NCBI GenBank assembly: GCA_900555765.1
Contig: USMA01000015.1
Span: forward strand, 1-11,908
DNA: 11,908 nt
Direction: 5' to 3'
DNA from: an uncultured Collinsella sp.
GTDB taxonomy: Bacteria; Actinomycetota; Coriobacteriia; Coriobacteriales; Coriobacteriaceae
Part shown: in pieces, positions 1 through 6,239 of the stretch
Layout: each line of letters begins with the position of its first letter
Position numbering within the stretch: position 1 is the stretch's first letter
Translations under genes and position numbers: made by a program
Notes under the pieces: model-generated
The model's database searches: none
Told to the model about the DNA's origin: nothing
The model's input: only the letters and a program-made list of their open reading frames with translations

Positions 1-314
1 TGTGCCCATCGCTTCCCGAGCACGATTTTGAGTGTGAGAGCCTTTACGATGTCTTGCTCAAAGAAGGTGGCGTGCGCGTTGAGCATGGACGTGAGCATAT
101 CTCCATCTCGCGTTTGAACGTCGAAGAGGCCGAGCTGCTCCAGCAAGAAGAGGGAACGCCGGTGTTCTATGAGAGCTCGATCGAATTTGATAAGGACATG
201 CGTTTTGTGGAGCATTGCAAATCGGTGATTTTGCCCACAAAGTTCCGCTTTGCCGATAACGGCGAAGAGAACGGCATGAGGAGCGTGGCAGGTGAACAAT
301 GGCTGAAACAGTAG
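1..314 (+). CDS. GntR/HutC-family transcriptional regulator, 3' fragment (UTRA domain)
   Basis: The reading frame is open from the window edge (first whole codon at base 3) to TAG at 312-314, so only about the last 103 residues are present. They look like the C-terminal part of a UTRA effector-binding domain: a segment LYDVLLKEGGVRVEHG, then a stretch running from SISRLNVEEAELL to GTPVFYESSIEFD, ending in VEHCKSVILPTKFRF. In this family the phrase 'G.P....... D......E...S...' forms the sugar-phosphate binding fold. The DNA-binding winged helix would lie upstream. The gene overlaps the next regulator by 16 bases, so the two are probably cotranscribed. By family, it should repress sugar genes until a phosphorylated sugar or amino-sugar ligand binds; the ligand here is unknown, with Amadori sugar phosphates a guess from the neighbours. 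Confidence 0.85.
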   Translation, partial: CPSLPEHDFECESLYDVLLKEGGVRVEHGREHISISRLNVEEAELLQQEEGTPVFYESSIEFDKDMRFVEHCKSVILPTKFRFADNGEENGMRSVAGEQWLKQ

Positions 315-1012
315 ATGCCACCCCGGTTTATATGCGCATTCGACGCTGCATCGAGGAACGTATCGAGCGCGGTGCATATCCCACGGGTTCCATGATTCCG
401 TCCGAAAAAGACCTCGCCGAGGAATTTGGTACGACACGCTTGACCATCCGAAGCGCTGTCGATGAGCTGGTTCGACGCGGGCAGATTCGCCGTGTTCGGG
501 GAAAAGGTGCCTTTGTGGCGCAGAAAGTACCTGCTTTTTTTGAACGCACGGTCGGTTTCCGTGAATCGGTCCGTGCTTCGGACGGCGAGCCGTCCGTCCG
601 TATTCTCGCGCGTTCCAAGCGTTATGCGGGGCCATATTACGCCGACCTGTTTGGCATCGCCGAGGACGACCTGCTCTATTCCGTTCGACGCCTGAACTGC
701 ATAAACGGTAGCCCCGTATCGATTGAGACGGCGCTGATTCCCTGCCTGCTGTTCCCAACCATCGAAGATATTGACGTGTCGGTCTTCAGTTTGTACGAGA
801 CCTATGAGATGCTGGGCCGAAAGCCAGTCATGGCACAGGAAAAGCTCGATATCGAGGCACTGGGCGCACGAGATGCCGGCCTCCTTGGACTGGAACAGGG
901 CGATCTTGTTTTGCTTTTGGAATGCGTGAGCTATGACGCGAGCGGTCAGGCTATCGAGTATGTAAAGTCCTTCAATCGTGGCGATACGGGCGGCTACACC
1001 TATACGTACTAG
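299..1012 (+). CDS. GntR/HutC-family transcriptional regulator (winged helix plus UTRA)
   Basis: This 237-residue protein has the full GntR/HutC layout and usual length. Residues about 8-75 form the winged helix, with hallmarks GSMIPSEKDLAEEFGTTRLTIRSAVDEL and the wing RRVRGKGAFVA. Residues about 90-230 form the UTRA ligand domain, including a segment from LLYSVRRLNCINGSPVSIE to ALIPC. The ATG at 299 lies inside the end of the preceding regulator and is preceded by AGGTGA at 290-295; the spacing is short, and the next in-frame ATG (332) would clip the start of the winged helix. It sits directly upstream of a gap with palindromic operator candidates and of Amadori-sugar genes, so it probably controls that cluster and itself. 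It is a different sequence from the preceding UTRA protein, so this is not a simple recent duplication. The ligand is not determinable from sequence. Confidence 0.9.
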   Translation: MAETVDATPVYMRIRRCIEERIERGAYPTGSMIPSEKDLAEEFGTTRLTIRSAVDELVRRGQIRRVRGKGAFVAQKVPAFFERTVGFRESVRASDGEPSVRILARSKRYAGPYYADLFGIAEDDLLYSVRRLNCINGSPVSIETALIPCLLFPTIEDIDVSVFSLYETYEMLGRKPVMAQEKLDIEALGARDAGLLGLEQGDLVLLLECVSYDASGQAIEYVKSFNRGDTGGYTYTY

Positions 1013-1067
1013 CTGGTATTTTGTGAATAACGGCTGGGAAACTAACCAGTTTTGATCGTTGGGTCAG

Positions 1068-1079
1068 CTGTATATACAA
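1068..1079. promoter_or_regulatory. Candidate GntR/HutC-type operator 1 (CTGTATATACAA)
   Basis: TGTATATACA at 1069-1078 is a perfect 10-base palindrome. It fits the GT-N-TA-N-AC core known for HutC-subfamily GntR regulators, and it is one base away from TTGTATATACAA, the operator I recall for the Bacillus UTRA-type regulator TreR. Two such regulators are encoded immediately upstream. Binding is inferred. Confidence 0.5.
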
Positions 1080-1166
1080 CCTTACATGGCTCAAAATCGA
1101 CCGTTCGCCGAAGGGGATAAATTAATCGACAAAGAGGTATCAAAAAGCCGTAACCTGTAACTGTGA

Positions 1167-1183
1167 TTGGTATCAAATACTAA
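1167..1183. promoter_or_regulatory. Candidate operator 2 (TTGGTATCAAATACTAA)
   Basis: This is an inverted repeat with 7-base arms around CAA and a single mismatched pair (G1169/T1181). It ends 22 bases before the ATG at 1206. The half-sequence GGTATCAAA recurs exactly 33 bases upstream at 1136-1144, about three helical turns. Its position would let a bound repressor block initiation or elongation. It differs in core from operator 1, so it could be the site of the other regulator. Confidence 0.45.
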
Positions 1184-1194
1184 TGATTTGTTAC

Positions 1195-1201
1195 GAGGTG
1201 A
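1195..1201 (+). promoter_or_regulatory. Ribosome binding site deciding the start of the first SIS gene
   Basis: GAGGTGA lies 4 bases before ATG 1206 and 10 bases before ATG 1212, giving a product beginning MKML or ML. An in-frame TTG at 1167 has no such site and falls inside the operator candidate, so it is rejected as the start. Confidence 0.65.
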
Positions 1202-1205
1202 GACG

Positions 1206-2321
1206 ATGAAGATGCTCGATTACGTTCAGCTTGCCCATGTGCGTATGGGAGAGAACCTCGAGCGTTCGTCTGAGCTGGTAGCGCAGCTCGTTGATATTTT
1301 CCAGTCCGGTTCTTTTGACGCGCTGCGCATCGTTGCTTCGGGTTCGTCGCGCCATGCTGCGGATTGCGCCCGCGATTACCTGCAAGATGCGCTGCAGATG
1401 CAGGTGTCCGTTGTGACGCCCGAGGCCTTCGTCGATTTTGAACACACCTATCCACAGCATGCGCTTAACATTGCCGTCTCGCAGAGCGGCTATTCAACCA
1501 ATACGATTGCGGCGCTCGATTACATGCGCGCACACGATATGGCTGCAGTTGCGCTCACGGCAAACGTCGAGGCACCCATCAAGGAACACGCTGACATCGT
1601 TCTTGACTACGGTGTGGGCGTCGAGTCGGTGGACTTTGTGACTCTGGGCGTCGAGGTTCTCGTTGAGTACCTGGTGCTCTTTGGTATTTACGGCGGTCAG
1701 GCGCGCGGAACGATTGACGCCAAGGGCGTTGCTCAGCGTCTTGATGACCTGCGCGAGGCTATCCAGGCTAATGCCGTGATGTGCAAGACCGCCGAGGCAT
1801 ATGTCCAAGATCACATGCTCGAGCTTTCTGAGCACATGCCCGCCATGGTCGTCGGCAACGGCCCCAACTATGGTGTTGCCGAGGAGGCAGCGCTCAAGCT
1901 GAGCGAGACCATCAAGATTCCTGCCATGCATCACGAAGGCGAGGAGTTCGTCCACGGTCCCGAAATGCAGATCGTTCCGGGCTATCTGGTGTTTATCGTC
2001 GACGATCCGCAGGGGTCGGAGCGTCTTGCGAATATCGCCGATGCGCTATCGAACGTTACGGCAAAAACGGTGCTGCTCACGGCCCATCCCAAGGGTAGGG
2101 CTCACGAGGTTGCGGTGCCTCAGGTGGCTCCGCTGCTCAGCGCAATTCCCAATCTTGTGTTCTTCCAGACGATTGCGGCCATGATCGCCGAGCGTCTGAA
2201 GTCATGGAACGTGCCCCCGTATCTCGATGCCGTCTCCAAGCAAATGGAGGTCAAGGCAGAGGGCTACGAAGAGTCAGTCAATGCGCTTAAGGCCAAAGCG
2301 GCTGAGTGTTACGGAATGTAA
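1206..2321 (+). CDS. Two-SIS-domain sugar-phosphate isomerase/deglycase, GlmS-isomerase-like (GfrE-like candidate)
   Basis: This 371-residue protein has two tandem SIS domains like the isomerase half of GlmS but lacks the glutaminase domain. Visible signatures are ASGSSRHAA (GlmS has a GTS loop here), SQSGYSTNTIAAL (phosphosugar-binding serines), and EEAALKLSETIKIPAMHHEG followed by EEFVHGPEMQI. Glu234 and His250 are 16 residues apart, matching the catalytic Glu/His pair of GlmS (E488/H504) and of FrlB/FraB deglycases. It is probably cytoplasmic and acts on a phosphorylated aminated sugar. With an FrlB-like gene directly downstream, the pair recalls GfrE and GfrF, the glucoselysine-6-phosphate and fructoselysine-6-phosphate deglycases of Salmonella. 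An AgaS-like deaminase/isomerase is an alternative. The family call is firm; the substrate is an inference. Confidence 0.82.
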   Translation: MKMLDYVQLAHVRMGENLERSSELVAQLVDIFQSGSFDALRIVASGSSRHAADCARDYLQDALQMQVSVVTPEAFVDFEHTYPQHALNIAVSQSGYSTNTIAALDYMRAHDMAAVALTANVEAPIKEHADIVLDYGVGVESVDFVTLGVEVLVEYLVLFGIYGGQARGTIDAKGVAQRLDDLREAIQANAVMCKTAEAYVQDHMLELSEHMPAMVVGNGPNYGVAEEAALKLSETIKIPAMHHEGEEFVHGPEMQIVPGYLVFIVDDPQGSERLANIADALSNVTAKTVLLTAHPKGRAHEVAVPQVAPLLSAIPNLVFFQTIAAMIAERLKSWNVPPYLDAVSKQMEVKAEGYEESVNALKAKAAECYGM

Positions 2322-2381
2322 GCGGGTTTTGATGCCCGTTGGCATGGGGGATGTGGAAACAACCCCAGAAAGGAGAGACAA

Positions 2382-3443
2382 ATGAAGGAAACCGAGAAGA
2401 TCGAGATCATGCATTTCGACCAGGAGGGCTATCTCGAGGACGGCAAGGCGCTCTACGAGACCGGCAAGAAGATGACCGCGCTCGCCGACAAGGTCGCCGA
2501 CGAGGGCTACGACGCCGTGTTCCTGATGGGCGTCGGCGGCACCTGGGACGAGCTCATGCAGCTCGAGTACCTCATGAACAAGTTCGGCGACCGCGACCTC
2601 GAGGTCTACCTGATCCACGCCGCCGAGTGGAACGTCTCCGGCCACAAGCGCATGACCGAGAAGTCCGTCGTGCTCACCGCCTCCGAGTCCGGCACCACCC
2701 CCGAGGTCCTCGAGGCCGTCAAGAAGATGAAGGAAAAGGGCATTCGCGTCTACGCCATGACCAAGCCCGAGGGCCCCATCGGCCAGGCTGTCGGCGCCGA
2801 GAACTGCGTCGCCATGGCTTCTGACCATGGTTCGGGCGGCTGCGAGAAGGGCTACTACCTCGCCGACTGCTTCGGCCTGCGCCTGCTCAACCGCCGCGGC
2901 TGCTTCCCCAAGTTCGATCTGTTTATCGAGCAGACCAAGGACATCTGGAAGGACATGCTCGATATCCGCAAGCGCTTCGAGCCGCGCGCCGAGGAGCTCG
3001 CCAAGAAGTACGCCCTGGCCCCCTACACCATGTTCATCGGCTCCGGCGCCCTGTGGGGCGAGACCATCCTGTTCTCGATGTGCATCCTCGAGGAGATGCA
3101 GTGGAAGCGCACCCGCTACATCACCTCGGCCGACTTCTTCCACGGCACCCTCGAGCTCGTGGAGCCGGGCGTCCCCGTGTTCCTGTTCATGGGCGAGGAC
3201 GAGAACCGCAAGCTCGACGAGCGCGCCCGCGCGTTCCTGACCCGCGGCGTGACCGGCGACACCGACATCAACATCATCGATACCGCCGAGTTCGCGCTCC
3301 CCGGCCTTGACGACGAGTTCCGCGTCATCGTCTCCCCGTGGATCCTCTCCTCGCTGATCACCGATCGCCTTGCCGCTTACTACGAGACGGTCACCAAGCA
3401 CAACCTCAACTACCGTCGCTACTATCACCAGTTCGACTACTAA
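2382..3443 (+). CDS. frlB: Fructoselysine-6-phosphate deglycase-like SIS protein (FrlB/GfrF family)
   Basis: This 353-residue protein is close in length and layout to E. coli FrlB (about 340). The C-terminal half matches FrlB as I recall it: FFHGTLELVEPGVPVFLFMG, then DENRKLDERARAFL, and the tail HNLNYRRYYHQFDY (FrlB ends with a similar HNPDERRYY...EY). Glu238 and His254 correspond to the deglycase catalytic Glu and His (E214/H230 in FraB). The N-terminal SIS domain shows LMGVGGTWDE and TASESGTTPEVLEAV. FrlB cleaves fructoselysine-6-phosphate to lysine and glucose-6-phosphate in the cytoplasm. The start is ATG 2382, with AAAGGAGA about 8 bases upstream; 60 bases separate it from the previous SIS gene. 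Codon use is far more biased to C/G-ending codons than in its neighbours, suggesting very high expression. Other Amadori phosphates (glucoselysine, fructose-asparagine) remain possible substrates. Confidence 0.82.
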   Translation: MKETEKIEIMHFDQEGYLEDGKALYETGKKMTALADKVADEGYDAVFLMGVGGTWDELMQLEYLMNKFGDRDLEVYLIHAAEWNVSGHKRMTEKSVVLTASESGTTPEVLEAVKKMKEKGIRVYAMTKPEGPIGQAVGAENCVAMASDHGSGGCEKGYYLADCFGLRLLNRRGCFPKFDLFIEQTKDIWKDMLDIRKRFEPRAEELAKKYALAPYTMFIGSGALWGETILFSMCILEEMQWKRTRYITSADFFHGTLELVEPGVPVFLFMGEDENRKLDERARAFLTRGVTGDTDINIIDTAEFALPGLDDEFRVIVSPWILSSLITDRLAAYYETVTKHNLNYRRYYHQFDY

Positions 3444-3466
3444 GAGCAAATAACGTTTGTGTAATC

Positions 3467-3499
3467 GGGCCTCGCTCCTATATGGAACGGGGCCTCGCT
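3467..3499 (+). repeat. Short direct repeat GGGCCTCGCT upstream of the epimerase
   Basis: GGGCCTCGCT occurs at 3467-3476 and again at 3490-3499, a 23-base shift, within the 73-base gap between the deglycase and the epimerase. The GGCC cores can also pair with one another around a CTATATGG-containing loop. A poor promoter-like pair (TTGTGT at 3457, TATATG at 3479) overlaps. The role is unknown. Confidence 0.4.
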
Positions 3500-3516
3500 T
3501 GGGTTGGAGAGTAATT

Positions 3517-4353
3517 ATGAGCTATCCCCAGCTTGCCGTCATGAATAGCAGCCATCGTTATTTTGACCTTGAGGAATTCTTTTCTTCGGCAGCGGCCTCG
3601 GGCTACACGTGTTGCGAGCTTTGGACCGGGGCGATGCATCTGTATGTCGATTGCCATGGATACGATTCGCTCGAGCAGGTGCAGGAGCTGTCACAGCGGT
3701 ATGGGATTCGGATTGTGGGGCTTTGTCCCGAACAGAACAACCCCAAGCCGTGGAATATCGCGGCGCGCGGGAATGAGGCGCGCGCTCGCACGCTCGCGAA
3801 CTTTAAGAACGTTGTGGATATCGCGGCGGAACGTGGAGCCGAGCAGGCCATGGTCTCGAGCGGCTGGGCAGTTTTGAACGAGCCGATCGAGGACGCGTGG
3901 GGTCGCAGCGCCTCGATGCTGCGTGCGATTGCCGAGCATGCGGGAGAGCGCGGCGTGCGACTGGTGCTCGAGGCCCTACAGCCGGTTGAGTCGATGATCG
4001 TGAACTCGGCGGCCGACACGAAGCGCATGATCGAGGCAGTTGATCATCCGGCACTTAAGGCGTGTCTGGATTTGGGCGCTATGGCGGTGGCAGGGGATAC
4101 CATCGACGATTATTTCGATCTGCTTGGCGATGATGTCGCCCACGTGCATTTTGTCGATGTTGCGGCAGATGGCACGACGCATCTTGCTTGGGGTGACGGC
4201 GACCGCGATATGCGCGCCGACCTGGATAGGCTGGTGGCGCGCGGCTATCGCGGAGTTGTTTCGGCCGAGACCTATGACTGGCGCTATTTTGCCGACACCG
4301 CAGCTGCCGATGCGCAGGTAATGGCAGAGTATCGTCGTGCGATTGGCGTCTAG
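3517..4353 (+). CDS. frlC: FrlC-like sugar 3-epimerase (xylose-isomerase-like TIM barrel)
   Basis: This 278-residue TIM-barrel protein matches E. coli FrlC (276 residues), the psicoselysine/fructoselysine 3-epimerase, along its length. Examples are CELWTGAMHLYV, IVGLCPEQNN, LVLEALQPVESMIVNSAADT, HVHFVD and GYRGVVSAETY. Metal ligands expected from D-tagatose/D-psicose 3-epimerases are visible as Glu152, Asp185, His211 and Glu251. FrlC lets cells use psicoselysine by converting it to fructoselysine, so this gene fits beside an FrlB-like deglycase. ATG 3517 has GGAGAG 5 bases upstream. A longer reading from TTG 3457 would add 20 residues unlike the family and is rejected. The family is well supported. 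The exact sugar is inferred from the neighbours; a free ketohexose 3-epimerase is the main alternative. Confidence 0.82.
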   Translation: MSYPQLAVMNSSHRYFDLEEFFSSAAASGYTCCELWTGAMHLYVDCHGYDSLEQVQELSQRYGIRIVGLCPEQNNPKPWNIAARGNEARARTLANFKNVVDIAAERGAEQAMVSSGWAVLNEPIEDAWGRSASMLRAIAEHAGERGVRLVLEALQPVESMIVNSAADTKRMIEAVDHPALKACLDLGAMAVAGDTIDDYFDLLGDDVAHVHFVDVAADGTTHLAWGDGDRDMRADLDRLVARGYRGVVSAETYDWRYFADTAAADAQVMAEYRRAIGV

Positions 4354-4523
4354 GTGGGGTTGGGTTGCGACAATCCGCTCCTATGTTTCCAAATGAATAC
4401 GGTGTGAGTCGAGGAGGACGATTCTCCCCGCAAACACTCTAGTATGCTAAAGTACCCAGAAGACCGGCGGAGCTATGCCGGTCTTCTGCTCTATATGAAA
4501 CACAGCATGAGGAGGCTCACCAG
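4354..4523 (+). promoter_or_regulatory. Leader/intergenic region before the his operon
   Basis: This 170-base gap has no supported gene. It holds a small hairpin right after the epimerase stop (GGGTTG-cga-CAATCC, 4362-4376), a -10-like TATGCT at 4443-4448 with no convincing -35, the large hairpin at 4457-4488, and the hisZG ribosome site GAGGAGG at 4509-4515, 8 bases before ATG 4524. I see no T-box specifier or T-box sequence, and no His-codon run typical of an attenuator leader peptide. Confidence 0.55.
4457..4488 (+). terminator. Perfect 12-bp hairpin ahead of hisZG (terminator or 5' mRNA hairpin)
   Basis: CAGAAGACCGGC (4457-4468) and GCCGGTCTTCTG (4477-4488) pair perfectly around an 8-base loop. 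The stem is strong, but what follows (CTCTATATGAAA) is not a T-run, so classical intrinsic termination is uncertain. If TATGCT at 4443 is the -10 box, transcripts would begin almost at the stem base, making it a 5'-end stabilising hairpin of the his mRNA. The sequence alone does not separate these readings. Confidence 0.5.
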
Positions 4524-6239
4524 ATGACGGCCACACCGTGGGGATTCCGGGACATATTGCCCGAGGAGGCTCAGGCGCGCGAGGAGATCGCGCTGACGGT
4601 GAAGGGCTGCTTTAGGGAGCATCATTACCTGCCGGTCGAGACGCCGCTACTCGAGGACAAGGGTTCGCTCGAGGAAGGTGGCCGCATTGCGGACACGCCG
4701 TTTAAGCTCTTTGACGATGATGGCCGCCTACTGGTGGTCCGTCCCGACAACACATTGCCGATCGTGCGTCTGGTTTCGACCCGCATGCACGCTGCCGACC
4801 TGCCCCTGCGCCTTCGATACGAGGCGCCGGTGGTTCGCGAGTGCCAGCGCAATGCCGGTGGCTCGCGTCAGTTTACACAGCTGGGCTTTGAGCTTATCGG
4901 TGCGGGCGATACCGCGGGCGATGTCGAGATCGTCTCGCTCGTGGCCGAGGCCGTGCGTAAGCTGGCACTGCCCGATGCGCGCATTATCGCAGGTAGCGTG
5001 CGTCCGTTTAAGGAACTGCTCGCGGCGTGCGAGGATCGCGAGCTGGCCGCCGAGGCCCTGCGCTGCGTGCACGCCAACGACTTTGTGGGCCTCGATGCCC
5101 GCGTGGCGGCAAGCACCGAGTCCGATGCCGTCAAGGCCGCCATAAGCGCGCTGCCGCGTCTGCACGGCGGTGCCGAGGTACTCGACCGCGCGGACGCGCT
5201 GCTGGAGGCCGCCGGTATCGTCGCGCCGCTGACGCGCGAACTGCGTGCCCTGGTTGAGGGCCTGGCACCCGAGGACGCCCAGGTGCTGTCGTTCGACTTC
5301 TCTATCATGAACTCTTTCGATTACTACACGGGCCTGGTCTTTAAGGCTTATGCCGGCGGACTGCCCGATCCGGTCGGTTCGGGCGGACGCTATGACTCCA
5401 TCTTTACCGGCGCATTTGGCGACGGTATCGAGGTGCCGGCGGCGGGCTTCGCCTTTTCGCTCGAGCGCCTGGAGGCCGCGCGCACCTCGGCCGAGGATGC
5501 CGCTTCCGACGGCGATCACGCCGCGGGCCGTGGCGCCGAGGGCCCGCTGCGCATCGCTGTGCCCAAGGGCTCGCTTAAGGCCGACACGCTCGACGTGCTC
5601 GAGACCGCGGGTTTGGACGTCTCTGAGCTGCGTGACCCCGGCCGTCACCTGATCGTGCGCGGCCGCGACACGCGTGCCGGCAAGGGCGCGGTCGGTGATA
5701 TCGAGTTTGTCATCGTGCGTCCCAGCGATGCGCCTGCCTTTGTGGGCTGCGGTGGTGCCGATTGCGGCATCTGCGGTTGGGACTCGCTCATTGAGGCAGA
5801 CCTCAACCTGCTGCAGCTGGTCGACCTGGGCTATGGTCTGTGCACCTTTATCGAGGCGGCGCCCGCGTGGCGCGCCGGCCAGGCCGAGCGCAACTATGCC
5901 CGCCGCGGTTCGCTTCGCGTGGCCACCAAGTACCCGCGCATTGCGAGTGCCTGGTATGCCGAGCGCGGCGTGAACGCCGATATCGTTTCACTGCACGGTA
6001 ACATCGAGCTGGGCCCCATTGTCGGCATGACCGCTCGCATCGTGGACATCACCGCCACGGGCGCCACGCTGCGCGACAACGACCTGGTCATCACCGGCCG
6101 CATCATGGACTGCACGGCCCGCTTCTTTGTCAATCCGGGTGCTGCACGCCTGGATCCGCGCGTACGCAATCTGGCAGACCGCTTGGCCGCGGCCGTTAAG
6201 GACAAGCATTTTGAGCCCGTCGCGGGCTCGGCACAATAG
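4524..6239 (+). CDS. hisZG: Fused HisZ-HisG: ATP phosphoribosyltransferase regulatory plus catalytic subunits
   Basis: One 571-residue reading frame joins two proteins that are normally separate. Residues 1 to about 318 are HisZ, the catalytically inactive histidyl-tRNA-synthetase paralogue, with PWGFRDILPEEA, RPDNTLPIVRL, a motif-2-like VVRECQR...RQFTQLGFELIG and a motif-3-like GSGGRYDSIFTGAFG. A polar linker (about 319-339) follows. Residues about 340-571 are a short-form HisG starting LRIAVPKGSLK, with the PRPP loop region DITATGATLRDN. Short HisG lacks its own histidine-sensing domain and needs HisZ, so the fusion fixes a 1:1 ratio. It catalyses the first step of histidine synthesis, PRPP plus ATP to phosphoribosyl-ATP, and is likely feedback-inhibited by histidine. 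Oddities are three cysteines, C409-x4-C414-x2-C417, in the HisG lobe. As first gene of the operon it has a good ribosome site at 4509-4515. Confidence 0.95.
   Translation: MTATPWGFRDILPEEAQAREEIALTVKGCFREHHYLPVETPLLEDKGSLEEGGRIADTPFKLFDDDGRLLVVRPDNTLPIVRLVSTRMHAADLPLRLRYEAPVVRECQRNAGGSRQFTQLGFELIGAGDTAGDVEIVSLVAEAVRKLALPDARIIAGSVRPFKELLAACEDRELAAEALRCVHANDFVGLDARVAASTESDAVKAAISALPRLHGGAEVLDRADALLEAAGIVAPLTRELRALVEGLAPEDAQVLSFDFSIMNSFDYYTGLVFKAYAGGLPDPVGSGGRYDSIFTGAFGDGIEVPAAGFAFSLERLEAARTSAEDAASDGDHAAGRGAEGPLRIAVPKGSLKADTLDVLETAGLDVSELRDPGRHLIVRGRDTRAGKGAVGDIEFVIVRPSDAPAFVGCGGADCGICGWDSLIEADLNLLQLVDLGYGLCTFIEAAPAWRAGQAERNYARRGSLRVATKYPRIASAWYAERGVNADIVSLHGNIELGPIVGMTARIVDITATGATLRDNDLVITGRIMDCTARFFVNPGAARLDPRVRNLADRLAAAVKDKHFEPVAGSAQ

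Larger units (their letters stand above)
1013..1205 (+). promoter_or_regulatory. Regulatory intergenic region of the SIS/epimerase cluster
   Basis: This 193-base AT-richer gap holds no ORF that I can support. It contains two palindromic operator candidates (listed separately), a direct repeat GGTATCAAA at 1136-1144 and 1169-1177, and an inverted relative, TTTGAT, at 1051-1056. A -35-like TCGACA lies at 1126-1131, but the best -10 partner (TAACCT at 1151-1156) is 19 bases away, so I do not place the promoter firmly. No T-tract terminator follows the regulator gene, so read-through from upstream remains possible. Confidence 0.6.

Noticed and set aside
1167..1205. Upstream TTG start adding 13 residues to the first SIS protein
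   Set aside because: No ribosome site precedes it, the added residues lie in the operator palindrome, and ATG 1206 has GAGGTGA in place.
2332..2345. Hairpin ATGCC-CGTT-GGCAT after the first SIS gene as terminator
   Set aside because: The stem has only 5 bp, there is no T-tract, and the next gene of the cluster starts 37 bases later; too weak to call.
2274..3449. 391-codon open frame on the minus strand opposite the FrlB-like gene
   Set aside because: It is the mirror of an extremely codon-biased real gene. Its translation is Val/Leu/Gly/Glu/Ala-rich with no recognisable motif, and no ribosome site supports it.
4354..4523. T-box riboswitch upstream of hisZG
   Set aside because: No T-box consensus sequence or specifier-type multi-stem layout could be seen, and the gap is short for a full T-box.
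4495..4527. Mini-ORF MKHSMRRLTR as a histidine leader peptide
   Set aside because: Only one His codon, no ribosome site of its own, and it overlaps the hisZG start. A real his attenuator would show a run of His codons.
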